Assembly: GCA_017476605.1 (NCBI GenBank)
Contig: JAFUZM010000339.1
Coordinates: 23,393-87,392 of the forward strand
DNA from: Clostridia bacterium
Lineage (GTDB): Bacteria > Bacillota > Clostridia > Christensenellales > Aristaeellaceae
Direction: 5' to 3'
Length of the DNA stretch: 64,000 nucleotides
The notes beneath the pieces are model-generated. The model did not search any database, was not told where the DNA came from, and saw only the letters and a program-made list of their open reading frames with translations. Within the stretch, counting starts at the first letter, position 1, and every line of letters begins with the position of its first letter. A program made the position numbers and the translations under genes. Positions 34,521-45,100 of this stretch are shown here, piece by piece.

Positions 34521-35075
34521 TCAGGCGGCACAAAAGCACACCAGTGCCGCGATCACAGCCATTACAGCCATGAGCACAACTACCCACAGTACAGTCATAA
34601 AGGCTGACTGGTTGTGCACGCGAAAAAACGGATATGGTCCATCCACTTTCCGCAGGGCATTCAGGCACAGCATGATGATTCCGTATACAAGCGTCACCAA
34701 AACCGGAAGCCAGATAACTGCACCACCAACATGTCGCTCAGCAAAAATATAGGACAGCGTGGAGAGAATCGGACAGAGCACATGATGATAGAGCCCATTC
34801 CCCGACCACAGCAGCTTTTGGGGATCTCCGCCCATCGGAATCAGCACGCATGTGGTTACAAAGAAGGTCATAACAAGCATGCAGGTGCTGAGATACCGAA
34901 GAACCGTAATCCAGGGTAGCTGACCCAGGACAATCAATAGCAGTGCGGAAAGTGCAGTAACCATATTGGACAGCTGCGTATAAAACACCAGTGCCATCCA
35001 TTTTCGTCCGCCAATGCTGATGGACAAACCGCGTATTTCCAGCAGGAGCACGCAAAGGCATAGGATCCGTGCCAT
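34521..35075 (-). CDS. Integral membrane protein, Pr6Pr-like
   Basis: 184 residues with about six hydrophobic segments. Y-T-Q-L-S-N-M-V-T-A in the second segment and L-Y-H-H-V-L-C-P-I-L-S in the fourth resemble the Pr6Pr (FAR-17a/AIG1-like) membrane protein family of Firmicutes. The ATG overlaps the stop of the flavodoxin-like gene (TAATG), so they are co-translated. Biochemical role unknown; family call is moderate. Confidence 0.65.
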   Translation of the reverse strand: MARILCLCVLLLEIRGLSISIGGRKWMALVFYTQLSNMVTALSALLLIVLGQLPWITVLRYLSTCMLVMTFFVTTCVLIPMGGDPQKLLWSGNGLYHHVLCPILSTLSYIFAERHVGGAVIWLPVLVTLVYGIIMLCLNALRKVDGPYPFFRVHNQSAFMTVLWVVVLMAVMAVIAALVCFCAA

Positions 35076-35716
35076 TACTGCTCCTCCCCAGCCAGTGCTG
35101 CGCCAAGGCGACGTGCCTTCGCCATTTCAAGAGGAAATACCGTCTCATGCCGCTGCTTTTTGGCTGCTCCATCAAAATACCACGGCCAGTCCGTTTTGCT
35201 GTAATCCGGAATCTGCAGTGTATCCCCGCTGACCAGGACATCGGTCGGTCCGACAAAGAAGCTCAGCGTCTGCTGATAGCGTCCCACAAGTTCAGAGTAC
35301 ATGGTATCCGGAGCGTTACTGGTCATGATCAGCAGTACGGGAACCGGATGTGCATTGCAACATGGTGTATCGCTGTTGTAGGTCAGGTTCTGAAAGATCA
35401 GTCGCTCATACAGTGCGCGGAATGACGCCGTCATCTCTGAAAGGTAGTTCGGAGAGCCAATGATCATCCCATCTGATTCCCGGATCGCATCCAGCACAGG
35501 CGTCAGCCCGTCCCGGCAAATACAGTGTCCCTTAAACTTTTCTTTCTTACAGCCAAAACAGGAAATGCAGCCCGTATACCGCTCAAGGCGGAAGAGATCA
35601 AAGCGCTCAACAGTTGCACCCGCACTTTCAGCTCCCTTTGCCGCTTCCGAAAGCAGTGTATCTGTGTTCCATCCCTTCCTGGGGCCTGCATTCACAACAA
35701 CGATCCTTTTACTCAT
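35075..35716 (-). CDS. Flavodoxin-family NAD(P)H oxidoreductase
   Basis: 213 residues: V-V-V-N-A-G-P-R-K-G-W-N-T-D-T at the start (FMN phosphate loop), a C-I-S-C-F-G-C-K-K cluster (~50), and G-S-P-N-Y-L-S-E-M-T-A. This is the iron-sulfur-flavoprotein/NADPH-dependent FMN reductase group. It is stop-start coupled to the membrane protein after it; the pair may form a small membrane redox unit (inference). Confidence 0.85.
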   Translation of the reverse strand: MSKRIVVVNAGPRKGWNTDTLLSEAAKGAESAGATVERFDLFRLERYTGCISCFGCKKEKFKGHCICRDGLTPVLDAIRESDGMIIGSPNYLSEMTASFRALYERLIFQNLTYNSDTPCCNAHPVPVLLIMTSNAPDTMYSELVGRYQQTLSFFVGPTDVLVSGDTLQIPDYSKTDWPWYFDGAAKKQRHETVFPLEMAKARRLGAALAGEEQ

Positions 35717-36216
35717 GTCTGTTCATCTCCAATTTTCTCATACCTGCTGTTCCCATCCGGAGAGCATCCTTGTCCGTTTCGGCGAGACCGAGGCCCCGCT
35801 GCTATTTCTTCTCATCGCAGATGCTCCGTCTCACTCTTCCTTGCACTGTTTTGCCCTTTCCACTTCGAATGGTTCTGTCTGCCAAACCGCATGTTCCGCG
35901 CCAATAGTCTGCGATCTATGGGGCAGGTGCGGACAAATGCAGTGCCATGAAAATTACTCTTTTGTGTTCTCCATCTGAAAGCTGCATTGATCTCAAGAGT
36001 TACGCAGAACGGCACATGGCGGATGACCCGGCAGAATGCCAGTATGCAGTCATCTGTCTTTCCAATAGGCCAATTAAGAACATTCTCCATCCGAGCAGCA
36101 CCCGCATACGCTTGACTTTTTTGCTTTGCTTCAGCCACCTCATCATGTCCTTGATCTGCCAACCCGTTTTGCCCGTGCCTGCCTCTGCGCTCGCCATCTC
36201 ACGATAGTATGGTCCC
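35717..36216. other. 500-base stretch without a supported gene
   Basis: Only short frames without SD or family resemblance are present on both strands. No repeat element or clear terminator was seen. It may hold decayed sequence and the promoter of the flavodoxin-like gene. Confidence 0.5.
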
Positions 36217-36498
36217 TTACCTGATCTCCCGATGTTCATCCAGGATTTCCGCCTCTGTGTTTTCCTCCACAAAATCAGAAATCTCATTCATCAGGCTGTC
36301 CCCGATAGCATCATTGGGGATAATGGATGCAACACCGATCACGATCAGCTGATGTGTATCCTGTTCCTCTATCTCTGCAGCGGATACATGGAAGCGATTT
36401 TGCAGTTTCGCCACAAGACTTTTTACCACCATGCGCTTTTCCTTAAGGCTGTGCACCCATGGAGCTCGCATCCGAAAAACCATTGTTGCAATTCTCAT
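36217..36498 (-). CDS. DUF503 (YlxP-like) protein
   Basis: 93 residues with the family pattern: a first strand (A-T-M-V-F-R-M-R-A-P), H-S-L-K-E-K-R-M-V-V-K-S-L, the R-F-H-V-S-A-A-E strand and D-T-H-Q-L-I-V-I-G-V-A. YlxP-like proteins lie in ribosome-assembly operons in Bacillus, but function is unsettled and the context here is different. The length is normal for the family. Confidence 0.85.
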   Translation of the reverse strand: MRIATMVFRMRAPWVHSLKEKRMVVKSLVAKLQNRFHVSAAEIEEQDTHQLIVIGVASIIPNDAIGDSLMNEISDFVEENTEAEILDEHREIR

Positions 36499-36513
36499 TG
36501 CCTTATTCCTCTC

Positions 36514-36729
36514 TTATCCTTCCTGGAAGTGGCAAATAGCAGCATTTGCCACTTCACCGGATCTGTAAAGGCTCTGCTCACCTTGCATCGCATGCCAGAT
36601 TCCCATATTCAGATTCGTATCCGGCTTTACCAAGGCTCTGCTGATCCAGTGTTCAAACACTTCTTTCTCCGTAAAGCGGATAGCCATTGGTTTATCCGAT
36701 GTGATCTTCACCACATACAGATGATTCAA
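36514..36729 (-). CDS. Small hypothetical protein, start uncertain
   Basis: A frame of about 71 residues starting at TTG 36729 ends 15 bases before the DUF503 gene. Composition is protein-like (Y-V-V-K-I-T-S-D-K-P near the start), but no SD precedes it and the open frame upstream is cut by a TAG. It may be the 3' part of a decayed gene. No family recognised. Confidence 0.35.
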   Translation of the reverse strand: MNHLYVVKITSDKPMAIRFTEKEVFEHWISRALVKPDTNLNMGIWHAMQGEQSLYRSGEVANAAICHFQEG

Positions 36730-37333
36730 ATCGGGAAAATGAATTCCCGCTCCCCCGTGTACATCGCCGTCATCATTCTTCTACCAAGTTTTTGAAAGAT
36801 CAGTTTTATCAACATAGAAGCTTTCAAAAGGTTTCCGTTCCAAATGAATATACGTCCACAACTTTATCCGTAATTGTAAACGTCCACTTTCCTGCTTGTC
36901 AAGGATTGCTCACATCTCTACCGCCATTCCAGTAATTTTCTCAAACGATCCTCCATAGAAACAACAGGGAAGCCAGCCACTGAAGGCTAGCTTCCCTGTT
37001 TCTCTATTGAATAGCTCACCACGTGCATTTTTTCACAAGCAACTGCTCACAAAGCCCAATCTACAAACTCTCTGATGCATGACAAATTATGTTATGACCG
37101 TAAAAAGTGTATAGGAGACAGAAAACATACTGAGGAAGAATATGAGCATCTCGAGCCACAATTGGGGCTGATATTGCTGCGAACAAATGATTTAACCTCG
37201 TCAGCTGAATCAATCTATCTCGAATATAAAGACCACTGGGGCTAGGGTAGAAGACTGCTCCGGTTACAGGCAAATTCTCTTTGCTCTTGGATGTATGTAC
37301 ACAGCAACATTCTTCTCGCTGATGATTCCGCGA
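36730..37333. other. Gene-poor spacer with terminator
   Basis: About 600 bases with no supported gene. It contains a strong inverted repeat, AACAGGGAAGCCAGCC (36963-36978) with GGCTAGCTTCCCTGTT (36985-37000). This is the probable terminator of the minus-strand matrix operon ending at 37334, although the T-run is short. Confidence 0.65.
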
Positions 37334-39145
37334 TTATTCCTTCAGTCTAGCTTCAGCCTCAGCAATTCGATTTTCAAAATCCTGAAGTCCCTGTTCACGT
37401 ACCTGGTTCACACGTTCTCGGGCTTCTACTGCTTCGAGTTGCATCTCAAGCCCTTCATGAAGGCTCGTAAACTTAATTCGTCCTGTAGTAACCATGTTTC
37501 GTGTATCCTCAAGCAACGTAGAAAGTCCACTTGAAATGGTTGGATACGCCTCACCATTGTCGAGAACAACAACAAGATTTTTGGCATCCTCTACCATGTT
37601 TTCAAATAACGTTCCACTGCTTTCGGCGTTCCATTCAATACATCCCGCCTCCCAGAAGAGAGCACTTACTGGATAATCAATCACCGGAAGATCCATTTCA
37701 CCATGGTGAATGATTGTCGTAAATCCATTGGATTGGGCAGTTTGCCGAACCATTTCTGTATAGGTATTATACGGCGTATATAGATTTGTTGGGTACTCAA
37801 GCGATAATGATTCCATGATCTTCCGCATATCGGAAAGATAGTCTGAAAGGATTTCCTGCCCATTCCACATAAGGCATGCGTCCCATCCTTCGTTGAGAAG
37901 GGCGGAAAACTGTTCGATGGTAATCTTTCCTGGAAGTCCGGGCATTTCATCCTGTGTCAGGCCGATACACGCTGTCATTTTCCCACCATGAAGCTTGGGA
38001 TAAACCTCGGTAAACAATGAAGCATTGCAGCTTGTAAAAAGAAGTTCAATATTTGCTGAACCCACTACCTGATATGGATGTTCACGGCTGAACCGATCCA
38101 TCTCCGTTCTCAGACTCATAATTTCATTTTCAATAGCAGAGGTGGATGATTCCTCTGTTTGCATCTGTTCAAGCGCTTCTTCAATTTCACTCTCAGATTT
38201 TCCTTGAGAGATCGCTGTAATCCTCAAATCAAGGATATCCAGTTGATTCTGCAGAATATCCATTTCCTTGTTCAATGCATCAATGTTGACCCATCGTTTG
38301 TTCTCAGGGTCATCTGCAAAGAGAACTTTTAACTCGGCAAAGCTGGTTACTTCCATAGTATTGAGTTTCTGATATGTAGTAATCGCATAAAGAAGATCCT
38401 GAAAACCTTCCAGTGTATAATTAGCAAAATTTACGTCAAATGCCAGATTCGTGCGTTTGCTGACACATTCTGCGAGAATTTGACGTGCTGAGCTTTCCTG
38501 CCACGAAACCGCCCCAATATGCCAAAGGCTGTTTTCCTGGCCTTCAATATCCATAAGAAGGCCTTGTTCTCCATGATGAATCAGCATGCGTATGCCCTGT
38601 CGCTGGAGGCGCAGGTCCATATCTCCAGTATAGGTCATTGGCGGCAGATAGACGGTATCTGGCATATCAAGTGTACTTTCCGGCATTTTCCATTGTACCT
38701 CGGTAAAAGCATCCCACAATACACTTTCTCCGTCCCAATTTATGCAGTACGTCCAGCCATCTCTAACCATTTCCTCAAACTGACGTATTGTAATGAGCCC
38801 TGGCTGTCCAGGAACCTGATCCTCAGAAAGCACCATAACTCCCTTAAAGCCATATTGCAGCATCACAGGAAAAGCCTCAAGATACAGCCGTTCATCCAGA
38901 TCTGAGAAGACCAACTGAATCGTTGCAGTTTCTGCCAGCTTTCCCTCGTATTCACGCTGAAGCAGGTTCATCTGATCAAGAATTGCCCGTTTCTGCTGCT
39001 GCAGCGGTACCATCTTGCGCTGAATCGCCAGACGAGCAGCTTCATCTGCCCGTTGTATCTGGCGTTGACGTAAAATAAAGTACCCTCCTATACTTATAGC
39101 TATAACAAGCAGTAAAACCAGCACTACTGACAATGCTTTTCTCAT
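37334..39145 (-). CDS. Membrane-anchored protein with two polysaccharide deacetylase-like domains
   Basis: About 603 residues from ATG 39145 (AAAGGAG 8 bases upstream). One N-terminal membrane segment is followed by a coiled-coil zone (Q-R-K-M-V-P-L-Q-Q-Q-K-R). Then come two related domains (~75-275 and ~365-555), separated by a second coiled coil. Each domain has Y-P/F-P ... G-x-x-G-x-I-T-I-x-Q-F and G-W patterns of NodB-like deacetylases, but the metal-binding Asp-Asp/His-x-x-x-His set is not evident. They are probably carbohydrate-binding or inactive relatives. It is 35 bases after the giant repeat gene, so likely co-expressed and acting outside the membrane. Confidence 0.6.
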   Translation of the reverse strand: MRKALSVVLVLLLVIAISIGGYFILRQRQIQRADEAARLAIQRKMVPLQQQKRAILDQMNLLQREYEGKLAETATIQLVFSDLDERLYLEAFPVMLQYGFKGVMVLSEDQVPGQPGLITIRQFEEMVRDGWTYCINWDGESVLWDAFTEVQWKMPESTLDMPDTVYLPPMTYTGDMDLRLQRQGIRMLIHHGEQGLLMDIEGQENSLWHIGAVSWQESSARQILAECVSKRTNLAFDVNFANYTLEGFQDLLYAITTYQKLNTMEVTSFAELKVLFADDPENKRWVNIDALNKEMDILQNQLDILDLRITAISQGKSESEIEEALEQMQTEESSTSAIENEIMSLRTEMDRFSREHPYQVVGSANIELLFTSCNASLFTEVYPKLHGGKMTACIGLTQDEMPGLPGKITIEQFSALLNEGWDACLMWNGQEILSDYLSDMRKIMESLSLEYPTNLYTPYNTYTEMVRQTAQSNGFTTIIHHGEMDLPVIDYPVSALFWEAGCIEWNAESSGTLFENMVEDAKNLVVVLDNGEAYPTISSGLSTLLEDTRNMVTTGRIKFTSLHEGLEMQLEAVEARERVNQVREQGLQDFENRIAEAEARLKE

Positions 39146-39180
39146 GAACCTAGCTCCTTTAATTCCGATCATTCCGAAAC

Positions 39181-42100
39181 TTATTCTTCAATCTCATTAT
39201 CAAACAGATCAAGTCTGTGCGTACGAAGTACCTGGCCAAGAGCATCTACCTCAAATGTTTTCCGGGCAGTACCATCCGCAAGTGCAATGCTGATCCCATT
39301 TTCATTCAAATACATCTCAGAGACAACATATCCATCCTCGTCATACGACCAGAAAATACTTACATACCCCATTTTTGTCATGACTGGACGATTTTCCGTA
39401 TCCAAGTAAGTTTCCCGAATCAGATGTCCTTTCTCATCATACTTCATCTGAACTGCTGCGTAATGATCCGGAAGCATTTCCGGCATACCAGAAATTCCCA
39501 GGTACGTTTGCTGTACAATCTGTCCAGCATCATCCAACTCATAGCTGATAGCTGCATAACCATCCGGGCAAAGCATTGGAAACCCGCTTTCATCCAAATA
39601 GTATTCCCCTGTCACCCGTCCCTTAAGGTCGTATTTCCACTCAACAGCCGCATAGCCATCTGAGGAACGAATCGGATAATCAAGTGCATCAAAATAGGAT
39701 TCCCGAATAATATTCCTGTTTTCATCATACATCAGTTTCTTGATGCTATATCCTTTGAATAGAACAGCAGGCAGATTCTCTTGATCATAGTACCGATACA
39801 CCGAGGGATTATTCGAGTAATCGTACTCGATCTCCACAATACAATAACCCTCAGAGAAGTGAATATAGGATCCATCCAGATTAAAATACGCCTCCCAAAT
39901 AATACGGTCATCCTCATCAAAAGTCCGCTCAAAGCCGGCATACCGGTCCTTTGTCATGGTCGGAACATCCTCCGTATCATAGTACTTTTCAAGACAGATA
40001 CGGTCTTTTTCATCATATCCGATCGCCTTTGCTCCATATCCTTCAGGACGCATAACACGCTGATTTTGGGTATCACTATATCGTTCGTAGGAGACTCGCC
40101 CGTAAGCATCAAATTCCCGTTCAATGATAGAGTAGCCGCTTCGAATCATTACTGGAAGCATATCTGCATTCAGATACCGTAGCAAGTAGGCATCTCCCGC
40201 ATCATTATACTCAGTCTCAACGGCTGAATAGCCCTCACGAACCGTTACCGGAGTCCCCTCCTGGCTGAGGTACTGCTGCAGAATCACACGGCTGAGTTCA
40301 TCATAGGTCCGACGGATGCTTGCGTACCCTCGTGTATTTTCGATGACCTCATCATTTTCATCGGTATATGTTTCAAGTATAGCATTTCCCAGATCATCAA
40401 GGACTCGATAGACATGTGCATAGCCATCGGGCAGAAGCACGGGCGAACCAAAAATATCAAGATAGTCAATGATCTGTTCATAATCCGACACGACGGTGCG
40501 GATCAGCTGAGCATATCCTCTTTTAGAGAGCACAAGCTCGCCCTGCTTGTATGTCCGCTCTGCAATCCTGTTGCCCTGCAAGTCAAGATCATAGACAATT
40601 GTATCATAATCATCCACATTTGCCGTAAGCACACCGGATTCATCATAATATTGCTGTCCGATCAGCCGACCCCAAAGATCATACTGTGAACTAATGGATG
40701 CGGTCTCATCCAGCGTCATCACTGGCACAGCCTTATCATCGAGATACCAGCGTCGAATTTCATGTCCAGCAAGATCATATTCAAATGCCAAGCCGCTGTA
40801 TTCTTTTTTGAGTACTACCGGCATACCATCTGCATCCAAATACATCTCCTGAACTTTTCGATCCAGCTCATCATAGATCATCTGAACCTGCGCATAGCCT
40901 GAGCGAATGACAGTCAGGTGATCCTCCGTATCCAGGTACACTCTCCGAGTATTCCGGTCTCTCTCATCATACGTATAGAGGATCCCTGATGTGCCGTCTC
41001 TCAGCGAGCATCGCTCACCGCTATCATCAAGATAGCTTTCTGAAATCCGGTTTCCTCTCTCGTCATAAGAATAGCAATGGACAGCATACCCACTGCTCCG
41101 ATTCAGCAGGTTATCCTGCTCATCCACCGTTGTCTCCTTCAAAACATGCCCTTCCCCATCATAGGCGCGCAGTATCCCGGCAAAACCGCCACGGGCACGT
41201 ACAGGCAAAAACGAGGCATCGAAATAATGTTCTGCCAGAATATTACCATCCTCATCATATGTCTTGCGGACGACAGCATACAGCTGATTATTTAATACCA
41301 GGCTTCCTGCAGCAAGATAGCGTTCTTCTGTCACTCTAGCCCGTTCATATGTATACTCGACCGATTCGTATCCTGCAGGAAGCTTCACCGGATTCAAAGC
41401 AGTATCACAATATGTAATGCAGGTCACCTGTGCATTCGCATCGTATTCCCGATGCACCGCAGCATACCGGGATGTGCTCATTACCGGATTCTTTTCTTCA
41501 TCCAGCATACATTCCCATTCAAGTAGTCCCTTATCATTGTATGAGCGCTCCTGTACGGCATATCCCTGTGCATTACTGCAAAGTACTCCGTCCGTATCAT
41601 AAGTCAACGTTCTTACCAGACGATTTTTTTCATACTCATTAACAATACTTGCATATCCACTGCGAATCACAACTGGTTTGCCATCTGCATCCGCATATGA
41701 CTCCCTCACGACATTGCCTCTCTCATTGTACGTCCGATCATATCTGGCGTATCCCTGAGCAATCATCGCAGGTTTATCGTCTGCATCTGCATAAAGTCGG
41801 GTAATTTCTCGCCCCTGTTCGTCACGGGTATAATGAATCGCTGCATACCCTGTGCTCAGATTGATGCGTATTCCTTCCGCATCCAGATACTGCTCAAGCA
41901 GCACGTTCCCCCGATCATCCCGAGTACGGTCTATCATCGCATAGCCAGATTTCTGCCTTACCGGGCTTCCATCCGCATCCAGATACGTAGTACGCAGCGC
42001 ATTTCCATCTACGTCATACGTGGTACCTACCGCTGCATATCCTGCTGCAAGGGTGATCTCATTCCCGCTTTCATCGTAGAATTTCTCAAGAATGCGATTC

Positions 42101-45100
42101 CCCAGATCATCATAGGTATAACGATGCTCAGCATATCCCGAGGTGGTTTTGACCGGATAGCCCTGACCATCCGTAAACTGCTCGCCCAGCATCTGGCCCC
42201 AGTCATCATAGATCATGAATCTGCTTACGGATCGATTGCTCCGTCTGGTCGGATTTCCCTGTTCATCAATTGCAGTCTCAGAAAGTTGCTGCCCAAAAAG
42301 GTCAAATGTATACGTCAGGCCCGCATAATTACCGGATAAGCGCATCGGATTCCCGTCGACATCCAGATATACAATCCGAGTCCTGTTTCCATGCGAATCG
42401 AAGGTTTGACGGTATCCAAAATACCCACTGGTATGACGTGCCGGGTTCCCTGTAACATCCAGATAACGTTCTGCGGTTTTCTGCCCGTAGGCATCAAATT
42501 CACGTTCAATGGTCGTTACATTGTTGGTTGCTGTCATCGGCTGCTCATATGCATCCAGATAGGTTGTCTCAATCGCATTCCCCATAGCATCCCGCAAGTA
42601 ACGAATCATGGCAGCGCCACTGTTTGCGTATGCAGGCGTGAGATCTCGTCCAAGATACCGCTCTGTCAGAACAAATCTGTCAGCATCATAAGTATATTGA
42701 ATTCGAGAATATCCATCCTGATTGAGTGCAAGCTGTCCCTGCGCATCCAGATAGGCGCGTTCCTCCACAAGCCCATCTCGGCTGTATGTGAGACGAACAG
42801 TAACATAACCATTGCGGGCAACTGGCATAAGATTGTCATCCAGTGTCGTGGTTTCCACTGTCCGTCCATATTCGTCCACAAGGTAGGAAACTGCCGCGTA
42901 CCCAGATCGATTCAGCACACAATCCCCTGACGGATTCAGATACTGAATACCTGTGAGATTGCCGTCCTCATCATACGTTCGATGGATTCCTGCATACCCG
43001 GAACGTCCCATGACTGTCTTGCCGTCAAGGTCCAAATACCACGTCTCAATGACGCGTCCAAGACTGTCCACCCGCATCCGTTCAGCCGCATATCCCGACT
43101 TTATTATGGTGGGATTCAAACGATCATTCAAATAGACAATCCCGATACGGTTTCCACGCTCATCGCAGGTAAATAGCCTGGCAGCATAATGATCCGCTCC
43201 AAGTACCGGCTCATCATCTGTTCCAAGGCGGATTTCGCCTATGCATCGGCCTCGTTCATCATAACGCATCTCAATGGCGGCATAGCCGTTCCGAGTCATA
43301 ATACTGTTTCCACCTGCATCTAGATAGACCTGCCTCAGCACATTCCCGTGTTCATCCGTTTGCTGTGCAATTGCGAAATAACCCGCTTGCCGTTCCACTG
43401 GTACGTCCTGTGTATCTGTATACCAGGTCAGCACGGCATAGCCGTTATCATCATTTTGTCGATGCAGCTGGGCATACCCATCCCGACAGAGTGTCAGTTG
43501 TCCGTCTGTATCAAAGTACTGCTCCAGGATAATGGCACTGTGCAAATCATAGGTGCGGGTTAGACTTGCCACTTTGTTTCTATTGAGCATTGCTTCGCCT
43601 GTGAGGCCCCGATAGCTAAGACGTGCAACACGCCCAAGTGCATCATATTCCGTCGCAATCTGTGCATAGCCGGAGGTGTGTACCATCTCGGTTCCATCCA
43701 CATCCAGGAATGTTTCGAGAATGATGCGGCCACGTGCATCATATGCAAGGCGGTGTCCACTCTGTGTTCCTGAAAGATACGCAGGATTACCCTGCCGGTT
43801 CAGATAATGCTCCTCAATCACCTGATTTAAGGTATTGTACGTTTTTCTTACAGACGCATATCCATCCTTACAAAGAACGGCTGCACCGTTTTCATCCAAA
43901 TACCGCTCAGCAAGAACATTTCCCATTGCATCCAGGTCGCGATCTGACTGTGCATATCCAGACTTATTGCGTATCATGTGCATGTCCACATCCAGATATT
44001 CGAGATGAATCACGTCTCCATATGAATTGCGCATATATCGGATCGTGGCATACTCCTCAGGTCCAAGGATTGGCTGTCCATCTGTATCTATGTATGTTTC
44101 GCTTATCACCTGCTGACGATCATCATAGGTATACGTCTTACCAGCATATCCCTCATATCGTAGCACGGACTGTCCACCGGCATCCAGGCAGATTTCCCTT
44201 TCCACAAGTCCAAGTGCATTGACATCTCTTTGAATTTGGGTATAGCCATTTCGAAGAGTTGCCGCCTGACCATCTGTGTTCAGAAACAGTGTATTGAGAA
44301 TATCGCCTCGCTGATTTCTGGTATATTGGACTCCTGCATATCCTTCATTTCTGAGTGTCGGTTCTCCGGCAGATGTCAGATACATTTCCGTTTCAACTCG
44401 GCGATTTGCATAGGTACGGCGAATACCTGCATATCCGTTCCGCGTCACTACAGGTTTACCATCTATTCCCAGATAAGTGAGTTCACTCGGATTTCCCTCC
44501 TCATCATAACGGTATGTGATTCCGGCATATCCGGTATCAATCATGATCGCCTTTTGGGATTCATCCAGATAGTCCTCTTCCTGCTTGCGCAGATTTTCAT
44601 CATAGCTTATCACCCGTTCAGCATAGCCACTGCGATTCACGGTCGGCAAACCATCCGTATCAAGCGTACGTTCATCAACCAGTAGTCCCTGGGCATTGTA
44701 CATTTTTTCTATACGGGCATAGCCGGATGGCAGCAGAATTAAGGTTCCATCCGGGCCATAGTAACTCGTTTCTGACTCAAGGCCCAAATCGTTGTAACGA
44801 TACCGTATTATGGCATAACCAGAGCGACGCAATGCCGGAACCGCTTGTTCATTCAGATACTGACGCTGTATGATATTGCCAAGGTCATCATAAGTTGTTT
44901 CAATGCTGCAGTAGAGTTCCGGCAGCAAGACCGGCTGATCTTCTGTATCCAGATAGGAATGTCGGATTTCACGGTCCAGGGCATCATAGACAAATCTTTC
45001 AGCAGAAGTACCATCAATCAGTGTGACACGCTGTCCATCTGTATCAAGATAGACTCTCGACAATACATTTCCGCGATCATCAAACGTCTGCGCACTGACA

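Noticed and set aside
35812-36287. Overlapping minus-strand frames of ~95-116 codons after the DUF503 gene
   Set aside because: No SD, no family pattern and mutually overlapping; not supported.
37061-37273. 70-codon minus-strand frame in the terminator spacer
   Set aside because: No SD, unusual composition, lies beyond the operon end.
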